55,378 bases of DNA from Paludibaculum sp. (lineage in GTDB: Bacteria; Acidobacteriota; Terriglobia; Bryobacterales; Bryobacteraceae). The DNA is taken from assembly GCA_029973955.1 (NCBI GenBank), contig JARKQJ010000070.1:1-55378 (forward strand), written 5' to 3'. The notes beneath the pieces were generated by a model. It saw only the letters and a program-made list of their open reading frames with translations, had not been told where the DNA came from and did no database searches. A program made the translations under genes and the position numbers. This document shows, piece after piece, positions 1 to 11,261 of this stretch (the first letter of the stretch is position 1; each line of letters starts with the position of its first letter).

Positions 1-1375
1 GATCGATCTTGACGAGTTCGGCCAGCGGGTCCTGCAGGCGGCGGGCGATGGAGATGGCGCCGCGGACGGTGAGGTCGAGATCGGGGAACTCGGCGCGGGC
101 GATGTCGGAAGCGGAGTAGATGGACGCGCCGCTCTCATTGACGACGACGGTGAAGACGCCGTCGAGCTTTTCAGCGCGCAGGAAGTCTCGCACGAAGCTC
201 TCGGTTTCGCGCGAGGCGGTGCCGTTGCCGATGGCGATGGCTTTGACGTTGTGCCTGTCGATGAGGGTTTTCAGGGTGCGCGCGGCGCCGGCGGTGTCGC
301 CCTTCTGCGGGTAGATGACGGAGTGTTCGAGGAACTTGCCGGTCTGATCGACGACGGCGAGCTTGCAGCCGGTGCGGATGCCGGGGTCGACGCCAAGCAC
401 GCCGATCTGGCCGGCGGGGGCGGCCAGCAGTAGATTCTGCAGGTTCTCGCGGAAGACCTTGATGGCGTCGAGGTCGGCGCGCTTCTTGAGTTCCAGACGG
501 ATCTCGGTCTGAATGGAGGAATTGAGCAGACGCGTCCAGCAGTCTTCGACGGCCAGGTCGAGTTGCGGCACCCAATCACCAGGCTCGCGGATGACGTTGG
601 TCTTGAGCCAGGCGATGGCGCGCGCCGGTTCGAGTTCGATGAGGAAGTAGAGGATGTTCTCGCTCTCGCCGCGGCGGATGGCCAGCATGCGGTGCGAAGG
701 GATCTTCGCGGCCGGCTCGCGGTAGTCGTAGTACATCTTGAACTTCTCTTGCTCGTCGACGGCGTCCATCACCTTGCGGCTGGTGACCACGCCTTCGTCG
801 AACATCATCTGGCGCAGGGCCTTGCGGAACTCGGCCGTCTCGCTGATCATTTCGGCGAGGATGTGGCGGGCGCCTTCGAGTGCTTCGTCGATCGAATTGA
901 CGCCCTTTTCGGGGTCGACAAAGGTGGCGGCGAGCTCATTCAGCGGCAGTTCGCCGGGTACCTGCGCCCAGAGGTATTGGGCGAGCGGATCCAGGCCCTT
1001 CTCGCGCGCGATGGTGGCTTTGGTGCGGCGCTTCGGCTTGTAGGGCAGGTAGAGGTCTTCGAGTTCGCTCTTTTCGAGCGTGGCTTCGATGCGAGCCTTG
1101 AGTTCGGGCGTGAGTTTGCCCTGTTCCTCGATGGAGGCGAGGATCGACTTGCGGCGGTCCTCCAGCTCGCGGAAGTAGGCCAGCTTCTCTTCGACGGCGC
1201 GGATCTGAACTTCGTCGAGGTTGCCGGTGGCTTCCTTGCGGTAGCGCGCAATGAAGGGCACCGTACCGCCTTCATCAAGCAGCGTGATGGTGGCGGTGAG
1301 GCTATGGAGGGCCACTCCGAGCGTCTTGGAAATGTGGAGGAGAATCTCCGGGGACAGGGCGGTGAGTTCAGACAT
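1..1375 (-). CDS. tex: Tex-family transcription accessory / RNA-binding protein, N-terminal part
   Basis: Tex is a cytoplasmic nucleic-acid-binding protein linked to transcription. Reading the minus strand from the ATG at 1375, about 458 residues are present and the frame is still open at base 1, so the C-terminal S1 region lies outside the window. The N-terminus carries the usual Tex helical region, with TVPFIARYRKEATGNLDE near residue 38 and EDLYLPYKPKRRTKA near residue 105. The last part is the YqgF/RuvC-like domain, with GVDPGIRTGCKLAVVDQ and AIGNGTASRETESFV. The intact family protein is about 750-800 residues. No strong ribosome binding site is seen, but the N-terminus matches the family closely. 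It is divergent from the methyltransferase gene starting at 1473. Confidence 0.95.
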   Translation of the reverse strand, partial: MSELTALSPEILLHISKTLGVALHSLTATITLLDEGGTVPFIARYRKEATGNLDEVQIRAVEEKLAYFRELEDRRKSILASIEEQGKLTPELKARIEATLEKSELEDLYLPYKPKRRTKATIAREKGLDPLAQYLWAQVPGELPLNELAATFVDPEKGVNSIDEALEGARHILAEMISETAEFRKALRQMMFDEGVVTSRKVMDAVDEQEKFKMYYDYREPAAKIPSHRMLAIRRGESENILYFLIELEPARAIAWLKTNVIREPGDWVPQLDLAVEDCWTRLLNSSIQTEIRLELKKRADLDAIKVFRENLQNLLLAAPAGQIGVLGVDPGIRTGCKLAVVDQTGKFLEHSVIYPQKGDTAGAARTLKTLIDRHNVKAIAIGNGTASRETESFVRDFLRAEKLDGVFTVVVNESGASIYSASDIARAEFPDLDLTVRGAISIARRLQDPLAELVKID

Positions 1376-1472
1376 GGATCAAAGGCAAACTCATATGGTA
1401 CGCAGATCAGGTGGGGTGAGGTCCAGTGCGGAAAACTGCGATAGACTCGGGCAGGCAGTTAAGGAGTTCATA

Positions 1473-2096
1473 GTGAAGAAGTTGTTAGTCATCATGACGG
1501 CCGCGGCGGCGCTGGCGGCAGCGGCGGAACCGGCCAGAAACAGCCTGGAGTTCCGCAATGAGTTTCTAGGGAAGTTCGCGCGCACAGGCTTGAGCACGGC
1601 GCCGGGCGATGCCATGATGCTGCGAATTCTCATCGAAGCACGTGGCGCCAAGCGCGGCATCGAGGTGGGCGTGGCTGCCGGTTTCGGCGCCATCAACATG
1701 GGCATCGGCTTCGAGCGGACTGGCGGCAAGCTGACGAGCGTGGAGATCGATCCGAAGCGCGCCGACGAAGCGCGCGCAAACATCGCGAAGGTGGGATTGG
1801 AGAATACGTGCAATGTGGTGACGGGCGACGCGCTGCAGGTGCTGCCGAAGCTGGAAGGGGAGTACGACTTCGTGTTCATTGATGCGGCGAAACCCGACTA
1901 CCTGAAGTACCTGAAGGCCGTGGAAGGCAAGCTGAAGAAGGGCGCCGTGGTGGTGGCGGACAACGTGATTGTCTCAGCGCGCGCCATGGCGGATTTCCTG
2001 GAGTATGTCGAGAAGAGCCCGAACTACGAGACGGTGATCATTCGTTCTTCCATGGAGAAGAACGACGGCATGAGCATCAGCTACAAGCTGAAGTAG
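1473..2096 (+). CDS. Class I SAM-dependent O-methyltransferase with apparent signal peptide
   Basis: 207 residues. The frame is open upstream to 1251, but the GTG at 1473 has an AAGGAG site six bases before it (1461-1466), so I place the start there. After a signal-peptide-like N-terminus (KKLLVIMTAAAALAAAAEP) comes a methyltransferase fold of the caffeoyl-CoA/catechol O-methyltransferase type: the SAM loop GIEVGVAAGFGAINM, an acidic residue ending strand 2 (LTSVEIDP), VVTGDALQVLPKL, and the metal/substrate strand DFVFIDAAKPDYLKYL followed by VVVADNVI. The substrate is not predictable. The leader is odd because SAM is cytoplasmic; the segment could be an uncleaved anchor. It ends 2 bases before the convergent mfd stop. 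Confidence 0.85.
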   Translation: MKKLLVIMTAAAALAAAAEPARNSLEFRNEFLGKFARTGLSTAPGDAMMLRILIEARGAKRGIEVGVAAGFGAINMGIGFERTGGKLTSVEIDPKRADEARANIAKVGLENTCNVVTGDALQVLPKLEGEYDFVFIDAAKPDYLKYLKAVEGKLKKGAVVVADNVIVSARAMADFLEYVEKSPNYETVIIRSSMEKNDGMSISYKLK

Positions 2097-2098
2097 CG

Positions 2099-5571
<3,473 letters not shown>

Positions 5572-5575
<4 letters not shown>

Positions 5576-6051
5576 CGGCCTTCCCTGCGGGCCAGCACCT
5601 CTTCGACGGTTGCCGTGGTAGAGTAGCCGGGTTCGATCGGCAGCAGCACCACCTTGCCGCCGGCGGCTTCCACCTCCTCGCGGCCCGCGACGAAGTGGCT
5701 CCAGTCGCTGCCCTTGACGAGGATGTCGGGGAGCAGTTCACCGATGAGTTCGCGCGGCGTCTCCTCGTCGAACAGAGTGACGGCGTCCACGGCTTCGAGC
5801 GCGCAGGCCAGGGCGGCGCGGCTGGATTCCTGGATGATGGGGCGCCTGGGGCCCTTGATGCGCGCGACGCTGGCATCGCTATTCAGGGCGAGGATGAGGA
5901 TGTCACCGAGCGAGCGGCAGCCTTCCAGGGTGCGAATGTGGCCCGGGTGGAGGATGTCGTAGCAACCGTTGGTGAACACCACGATTTTGCCCTGCGCACG
6001 CCAGCGGCGGCGGATTTCCAGCAGATCCTGTCGTGAATAGAAGACGCCCAT
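5572..6051 (-). CDS. hldE: HldE/RfaE2-type heptose-1-phosphate nucleotidyltransferase
   Basis: 159 residues, a stand-alone cytidylyltransferase-fold protein. The motif FTNGCYDILHPGHI (residues 26-39, with HPGH at 35-38) is the nucleotidyltransferase signature, and ILVKGSDWS near residue 110 and STTATVEEVL at the end match the RfaE C-terminal domain. The expected reaction joins heptose-1-phosphate with ATP to give ADP-heptose for lipopolysaccharide core. The RfaE1 kinase domain found in two-domain HldE proteins is absent, so a separate kinase would be needed elsewhere. Other members of the fold act on glycerol-3-phosphate, so the substrate is inferred. It lies between the PhyH-like gene and mfd on one strand. 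Confidence 0.85.
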
Positions 6052-6101
6052 GAGGAGATGAGTCTTCTACCAGTGTAGCCGCCGCGCTCCAGTGCCGCGC
6101 T

Positions 6102-6869
6102 TTAATGGACGTGCTGGGTTTCGGCTTCGGCGCAGAGCTTGTCGTTGTACGGATCGTCGAGCGCGAGCAGATAGCGCATGAGCGGCTCCATGCGCTGCTG
6201 GGTTTCGGCGCGGAGGCACATGGCCTGCCACTCGCGCTGCGGCAGGTCCCGGCGGACGTACTGGGCCTGCAGCACACGGCGATGGCGGGCGGTGCGGTTG
6301 GCCGTGCCGCCGTGCCAGACGTGGGCGTTGTAGACCAGCACGGAGCCGGCCGGAGCGGTGATGAGGGCTTCGTTGGGGTAAGGCGCCTTGGCGTCGGGCA
6401 TGCACTTCTGCGGCAGCCGGTCCCAGAGATGGGAGCCGGGGACCATGCGCGTGGCTCCGTTGTCGGGCGTGAAATCGTCCAGCAGCCAGATGGCGTTGAA
6501 CACGCGCGCGCCCTGGTCGTCGGGCAGAATGTCCAGATCGCAGTGCAAAGGCTGGGCGACGGGGGCGAAGGGGTTGGTGGAACGGGCGTTGAGGCTGCTG
6601 AGCTTGAAGCAGCCGCCCAGCACGTGGCTGACGAAGACCAGGACGCGCGGATCGCTCACCACGCGTTCGAAGACCTCGCCTTTGTCCACCAGATTGAAGA
6701 GCGTGCGGGCGAAGGGCTCGGCTCGAAACTCATGGCCGGAGTTCTGCCCTTCCTCTTCAAAGAGTTCTTCCACCCGGGTGCGGAGCTCGCGGAACCAGTC
6801 CGTCTCGATGAGGCCTTCCAGCACTACGTAGCCCTGCTCGTCGAGGAGCCGCTTTTCATTTTCGGTCAT
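6102..6869 (-). CDS. Phytanoyl-CoA dioxygenase (PhyH) family protein
   Basis: 255 residues. Probable Fe(II)/2-oxoglutarate-dependent oxygenase on the double-stranded beta-helix fold. The iron facial triad is visible as H109-x-D111 (LHCDLD) and H186 (VWHGG), with R192 placed to bind 2-oxoglutarate. NGATRMVPGSHLWDR (137-151) is the usual PhyH segment. There is no signal peptide, so it is cytoplasmic. The substrate is unknown; the family hydroxylates lipids and small metabolites. The start at 6869 has no strong ribosome binding site. It is 51 bases downstream of the beta-helix gene and 50 bases upstream of hldE on the same strand. Confidence 0.85.
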   Translation of the reverse strand: MTENEKRLLDEQGYVVLEGLIETDWFRELRTRVEELFEEEGQNSGHEFRAEPFARTLFNLVDKGEVFERVVSDPRVLVFVSHVLGGCFKLSSLNARSTNPFAPVAQPLHCDLDILPDDQGARVFNAIWLLDDFTPDNGATRMVPGSHLWDRLPQKCMPDAKAPYPNEALITAPAGSVLVYNAHVWHGGTANRTARHRRVLQAQYVRRDLPQREWQAMCLRAETQQRMEPLMRYLLALDDPYNDKLCAEAETQHVH

Positions 6870-6920
6870 GTAGATCTTATTCTAGCCCAAAAAGGCAAGT
6901 TTAACCGGCGAACGGGGAGT

Positions 6921-8828
6921 TCACCAGACTTTGATGCGCTGCGGGCCCGCGGCGGGCTTCTCAAAGGGCCCGGGCGTGGGTGCGGCAGAGCGGGTGGCGC
7001 CGGCAAAGTCGGCGTTGAGAATGAGGGGAGAGGCGTCGGCGTTCTCGTAAGGAAGGCCGGCGACCTTCGTCTTGCCGAGGAGGTCGGTGGTGACAGTTTT
7101 CGTGCCGGGGACCGCGAGGCCGGAGGGCAAGTTGAGGCGGAGGAAGACCCGGTCGCCTTCTTCGAGGATCTCGGGCCTGGGGTTGACGGCGGGCAGGTTT
7201 TGCGCGGCGGTTTCTTTGGCGTAGGGCCGCGCGCCGTTCAGGTAGACGTTCCCGCCGGTGAAGAGGGGATATTCACGGTGGTTGTAGACCCAGAGGCCGT
7301 AGCCGCCGTAGCGCAGCGGGTTCTGGTCTTCGACGGTGCCGGACTGCGGCGCGGGGCCGTTGCCGGTGAAGATGTTGTTGAAGTAGCGGTCGTCGCCGCC
7401 GGCGATGGAGAAGAGGCCGGTGGTGGTGGTGGAGTGGGGCTTGTGATAGGGCGTGGATCGGGTGGGTTCGGGCCGCGAGAGGATGCGGCCGGCGATCAGA
7501 TTGTGCGCGTAGGCTCCGCCCTGAGACATGTCGTTGAGGCTGAGTGCGGAGAGCATGAGGTTGTTGGCAACGACGAAGGGGCCGTGGTCGACCTCGACGA
7601 AGAGGTCCTCGGTGTCGTTGTCGTAGAGGAGGTTGGAGTCGATGCGGGTACCCTGGGCCATCCAGTCCATCCACAGGCCGCGGCCGGTGTTGTGGATGCG
7701 GTTGTGGGCGATGGTGACGTCGATGGCGCCATGCAGTTTGATGCCGGCCATCTCCGCGCCGGTGAACTGGCGTTTGAACCAGACGTGATGGATGTGGTTG
7801 CCGGTGATGGTGGAGAAGACGGCGCCGAGGCTGCCGACGATGCCGCCCTGCTCGCAGTGGGAGATCTCGTTGTTGCGCACGATGTGCCCGCCGGTGTTCT
7901 CCTTCGACCAGCCGTTGGCCAGCGCGCGGAGGATGACTTCGTTGTAGTGCGTGGCGCCGTCCTTGCGCGGGTCGGCGTTCCAGACGTTATGGCCGGTTTT
8001 GCGGTCCTTACCGAGGCTGATGCAGGCGCAGCGCGAATCGCTGATGGTGTTGTTTTCGATGATCCAACCCTTGCCCATGTGGGTGCCGATGAGGCCGATC
8101 TGCTCGGCGGTGGGCGCGGCCCACTGCGTGGCGGCGTGGCGGAGGATGAGGCCGCGGATGGTGATGTAGTCGATGCCCGGAGCGGCGGGGTAGAAGATGG
8201 CGTCGCGGACGTTGATCTCAACGAGTTCGCGATTGGGGTCCTTGTCGTGGAAGTTGGCGTAGATGTAGGTGTTATCGTGATCCACCTCGGCGAACCAGGT
8301 CCAGGTGGAGCCTTCGGCGTCGCGGCCGACGGTGTCGGGCTTGGGGTGGAGAACGTTTTCGATGAGGTGAGTTTCCCAGAGGGATTTGCCGTTGAGGTAG
8401 ACGTCGCCGGTGTGGTGGGGGCGGCCTTTGGAGGTAAACCAGTCGCCGGTGATGAGGTCCTTATACGGGTTGTAGGCGCCGAACAGCGAGTTGGGGACGG
8501 TGGCTTTCCAAACCTGCGGGGCGAACTGCTTCCACTGTTGGATGACCTCAGAGCCCTTGATGACGGGTTTCTCGCCGGGGGCGGCCTGGTAAGTGATGCG
8601 GGCCGCGTCGGAGGTGCCGCCGCGCGGCGGCGTGATGCGCTCGCGGTAAGTGCCGTCGTGGATGGTGATGGTGTCGCCGGGTTGGGCGAGCTGGGCGGCG
8701 GCGGAGATGGTCTTGAATGGCTGGGCGGCGGAGCCAGGGTTTGAGTCGTTGCCTGTGGGTGAGACGTGCAACTCCCGGGCGGCGAGCGGGAGCGTGAGGA
8801 CCAGGAGCAAAGCGATGCGGCGCGGCAT
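6921..8828 (-). CDS. Secreted right-handed parallel beta-helix protein
   Basis: 635 residues with a signal peptide (MPRRIALLLVLTLPLAARE). The mature N-terminus LHVSPTGNDSNPGSAAQPFK, followed by GDTITIHDGTYRERITPP, is the DUF1565-like opening of many pectate-lyase-fold proteins. The middle has repeated asparagine/hydrophobic turns typical of beta-helix rungs (IIENNTISDSRC, IVRNNEISHCEQGGI, ITGNHIHHV, IAHNRIHNTGRGLW). Such proteins often bind or cleave polysaccharides outside the cytoplasm, but no catalytic set can be assigned by eye. It is divergent from rubrerythrin, with 87 bases between the starts. Confidence 0.85.
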   Translation of the reverse strand: MPRRIALLLVLTLPLAARELHVSPTGNDSNPGSAAQPFKTISAAAQLAQPGDTITIHDGTYRERITPPRGGTSDAARITYQAAPGEKPVIKGSEVIQQWKQFAPQVWKATVPNSLFGAYNPYKDLITGDWFTSKGRPHHTGDVYLNGKSLWETHLIENVLHPKPDTVGRDAEGSTWTWFAEVDHDNTYIYANFHDKDPNRELVEINVRDAIFYPAAPGIDYITIRGLILRHAATQWAAPTAEQIGLIGTHMGKGWIIENNTISDSRCACISLGKDRKTGHNVWNADPRKDGATHYNEVILRALANGWSKENTGGHIVRNNEISHCEQGGIVGSLGAVFSTITGNHIHHVWFKRQFTGAEMAGIKLHGAIDVTIAHNRIHNTGRGLWMDWMAQGTRIDSNLLYDNDTEDLFVEVDHGPFVVANNLMLSALSLNDMSQGGAYAHNLIAGRILSRPEPTRSTPYHKPHSTTTTGLFSIAGGDDRYFNNIFTGNGPAPQSGTVEDQNPLRYGGYGLWVYNHREYPLFTGGNVYLNGARPYAKETAAQNLPAVNPRPEILEEGDRVFLRLNLPSGLAVPGTKTVTTDLLGKTKVAGLPYENADASPLILNADFAGATRSAAPTPGPFEKPAAGPQRIKVW

Positions 8829-8915
8829 GACCTCATCAGTTCTATCAGAGATTCACGGTTTTCGGGCGGGTTTATGCAGATTTTGATACCCTTTTGTACA
8901 GAAAGGAACGGATCG

Positions 8916-9419
8916 ATGAGCAGCACCACAGACAACCTGAAAGAGGCGTTCGCCGGGGAGAGCCAGGCAAACCAGAAGTACCGCGCCTTCGCGAAGAAGG
9001 CCGATCTGGATGGTTTCCCGAACGTGGCGAAGTTGTTCCGCGCCACGGCTGAGGCGGAGCGCATCCACGCCGAAGGGCACCTGCGGAGCCTGGAGGGAGT
9101 GGGGTCGACGGCGGAAAACCTGCAGGCTGCGATTGGCGGCGAGACCCACGAGTACACGGAGATGTACCCGCCCATGTATGCACAGGCCGTGGCGGAAGGC
9201 CACCGGGCGAAGACCATGTTCGGCTACGCGCTGAAGGCCGAGGCGGTGCACGCGGAGCTCTACAAGCTGGCGCTGGAAGCGGTGGCGCAGGGTAAGGATC
9301 TGACGGAAGTGGAGTTCTATCTCTGCCCGGTGTGCGGGCACATTGAGCTGGGCAAGGCGCCGGAGTCCTGCCCGGTGTGCGGTGCGAAGGCAGCGCGGTT
9401 TGTACTGAACGCGCAGTAG
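8916..9419 (+). CDS. rbr: Rubrerythrin
   Basis: 167 residues. Rubrerythrin is a cytoplasmic non-haem di-iron peroxidase that removes hydrogen peroxide with electrons passed through its rubredoxin-like domain. The N-terminal four-helix bundle shows E15 (FAGESQAN), E48 with H51 (AERIHAEGH) and E109 with H112 (KAEAVHAE). The C-terminal rubredoxin-type iron site is C137-P-V-C140 and C152-P-V-C155. The reading frame extends upstream, but the ATG at 8916 has an AAAGGAA site (8902-8908) at good spacing and gives the family-standard N-terminus. It appears monocistronic and may protect against oxidative stress. Confidence 0.96.
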   Translation: MSSTTDNLKEAFAGESQANQKYRAFAKKADLDGFPNVAKLFRATAEAERIHAEGHLRSLEGVGSTAENLQAAIGGETHEYTEMYPPMYAQAVAEGHRAKTMFGYALKAEAVHAELYKLALEAVAQGKDLTEVEFYLCPVCGHIELGKAPESCPVCGAKAARFVLNAQ

Positions 9420-9494
9420 ACGCGACGGCTGGACGGGGAGGGGATGCCTCGCCCCGTCCGGCACAATTTCGCATCCGGCGGAGTCTTTAGCGCC

Positions 9495-10127
9495 ATGAAG
9501 GTGCCACAGATCGTGACGGTATCGCTGACCGTTGTACTGCTGCTGGTGGGAATCCAGTTGGCATGGATTTACTACGAGCGGTCGCGGCCGCTGCCGAAAC
9601 GGCCGGAGAAGGTGGTGGGGATCCCGAAGGAACTCGACACGATCGAGCTGAAGATCCTGAACTTCTACACAGCGGAGCGGCCGGTGCGTGGAGAGCCGTT
9701 TCTGGTGTGCTACGGCGTGATCAACGCGACGAAGGTGGTGCTGGAGCCGCCGCTGGCGGAGGTGAAGCCGGTTCTGAGCCGCTGCGTGGAGGTGACGCTG
9801 AGGAAAGAGACGGAGCTAACGCTGCGGGCTTTCGGAAGGAATGGCGAGGAGGCAGCGGCGTCGTTCGTGATCGGAGTGAATGAGCCGCGGCCGGAGTTTC
9901 TTTTCGTGAGCGTGAGCAACCGGGAGCTGAAGCCGGGCGAGAAGTGGACGCTCTGCTACGGGGTGAAGAAGGCAACGAAGGTATGGATGGAGCCGGGGCC
10001 GCAGATGCTGGGGCCCAGCGAGAAGGCCTGCGCGATGATGTACCCGAAAGAGCTGCCGCGGAAGATCGTGGCGGAGTCGCCCGGGGGCAGGGAGGAAGTG
10101 GTGCTGCCGCTGCGGTTGGCGCGCTGA
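9495..10127 (+). CDS. Membrane-anchored protein with two homologous CYGV repeats, unknown function
   Basis: 210 residues; not recognised as a named family. One membrane segment near residues 6-26 is followed by a basic linker and two copies of one small beta-rich domain. Copy 1 has LVCYGVINATKVVLEP (70-85) and copy 2 has TLCYGVKKATKVWMEP (152-167). Each copy has a second cysteine 25 residues after the first (C72/C97 and C154/C179), suggesting one disulphide per domain in the periplasm. The fold may be Ig-like. The ATG at 9495 is preferred because it starts just before the membrane helix. It lies between rubrerythrin and the DUF2891 gene on the same strand. Confidence 0.7.
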   Translation: MKVPQIVTVSLTVVLLLVGIQLAWIYYERSRPLPKRPEKVVGIPKELDTIELKILNFYTAERPVRGEPFLVCYGVINATKVVLEPPLAEVKPVLSRCVEVTLRKETELTLRAFGRNGEEAAASFVIGVNEPRPEFLFVSVSNRELKPGEKWTLCYGVKKATKVWMEPGPQMLGPSEKACAMMYPKELPRKIVAESPGGREEVVLPLRLAR

Positions 10128-10150
10128 GCCGCGCGCTACGATAGCAGCAG

Positions 10151-11191
10151 ATGAATGCGAGCATTGGTGTGAAGGGTTGGGTGGTGTTGCTGTTGGCAAC
10201 GGGAGGCGTGATGGGTGAGGAGCGATACGCGCGGCTGGCGTTGGAGTGCGTGCACAAGGAGTATCCGAACAAGATCGCGCACGCGATGTCGTCCGATGCC
10301 GACGCGAAGCCGCCGCGGGAGTTGACGCCCGCCTTCTATGGATGTTTCGACTGGCATTCGGCAGTGCACGGCCACTGGCTACTGGCGCGGCTGGCGCGGA
10401 CAAATCCGCAGGCGCCCTATGCGGCCGAGGCGCGCGCGGCGCTACGGCGCAGCCTGACCGCGGAGAACATCGCCGGCGAGGTGCGTTACTACACCGCCGC
10501 CGGGCGTCAGACGTTTGAGCGGCCGTACGGCCTGGCCTGGCTGCTGATGCTGGGTCTGGAACTGCGCCAATGGGACGACGCGGAGGCGCGGAAGTGGTCG
10601 GCGGCGTTGCGACCGTTGGAAGACGCGATTGCGGCGCGCGTCTCGGCCTGGCTGCCGAAGCTGCAGTTTCCCATCCGCACCGGCGAGCACAACAACACGG
10701 CGTTCGGGCTGGGGCTGATGCTCGACTATGCGCGCGGTGTGAAGGACGCGAAGTTCACGGCAGTGCTCGAGGAGCGCGTGCGCGCCTACTACCTGAAAGA
10801 CAAGGCGTGTCCGCTGGCGTACGAACCTTCCGGAGAGGACTTTCTCTCGCCGTGCCTGGCCGAGGCGGACACGGTGCGGCGGGTTCTGGGCAAGGAAGAG
10901 TTCAGCCACTGGCTCACGGCGTTTTTGCCGTCGATCGAACTTGAGCCGACGCGGGTCTCCGATGTGACCGACGGCAAGCTCTACCACCTGGCGGGGCTGA
11001 ATCTGAGCCGGGCGTGGATGTTGAGGGGGATCGTGGCCGGCCTGCCGGCAGACGACGCGCGGCGTGCCGAATTCACGAAAACCGCGGAGAAACTGCGGAC
11101 GGCGGGGTTGGCCGCGATTGAAGCCTCGCACTATGAAGGCGGCCACTGGTTGGGGACGTTCGCGGTCTACCTGGAGACGCAACCGCGGTAG
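10151..11191 (+). CDS. DUF2891 family protein
   Basis: 346 residues with a probable signal peptide (MNASIGVKGWVVLLLATGGVMG). The rest matches my knowledge of the DUF2891 family: HKEYPNKIAHAM, FYGCFDWHSAVHGHWLLARL, FERPYGLAWLLMLG, GEHNNTAFGLGLMLDYAR and EPSGEDFLSPCLAEADTVRRV. The helix-rich pattern with conserved His, Trp and Asp/Glu residues resembles alpha/alpha-toroid enzymes, but no reaction is established for the family as far as I know. It starts 23 bases after the preceding two-repeat gene and could be co-transcribed with it. A strong hairpin follows it at 11216-11253. Confidence 0.85.
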   Translation: MNASIGVKGWVVLLLATGGVMGEERYARLALECVHKEYPNKIAHAMSSDADAKPPRELTPAFYGCFDWHSAVHGHWLLARLARTNPQAPYAAEARAALRRSLTAENIAGEVRYYTAAGRQTFERPYGLAWLLMLGLELRQWDDAEARKWSAALRPLEDAIAARVSAWLPKLQFPIRTGEHNNTAFGLGLMLDYARGVKDAKFTAVLEERVRAYYLKDKACPLAYEPSGEDFLSPCLAEADTVRRVLGKEEFSHWLTAFLPSIELEPTRVSDVTDGKLYHLAGLNLSRAWMLRGIVAGLPADDARRAEFTKTAEKLRTAGLAAIEASHYEGGHWLGTFAVYLETQPR

Positions 11192-11215
11192 GGCGGAGCC
11201 GTTGAAGAGGGATCG

Positions 11216-11253
11216 CGCCCCGCGGGAGGGTTCGTTGGAACCCTCCCGGGGCG
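11216..11253. terminator. Bidirectional terminator-like hairpin
   Basis: The left arm CGCCCC (11216-11221), two bulged bases and GGGAGGGTTC (11224-11233) pair across a GTTG loop with 11238-11253, giving 16 base pairs. It lies in the 70 bases between the convergent DUF2891 and S41 genes. There is no clear T-run, so this is a strong structure with inferred function. Confidence 0.6.
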
Positions 11254-11261
11254 TGTTGCGG

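Noticed and set aside
6105..8744. Very long plus-strand open frame opposite the PhyH-like and beta-helix genes
   Set aside because: It lies opposite two well-supported genes, has no family features and reflects the strong GC bias.
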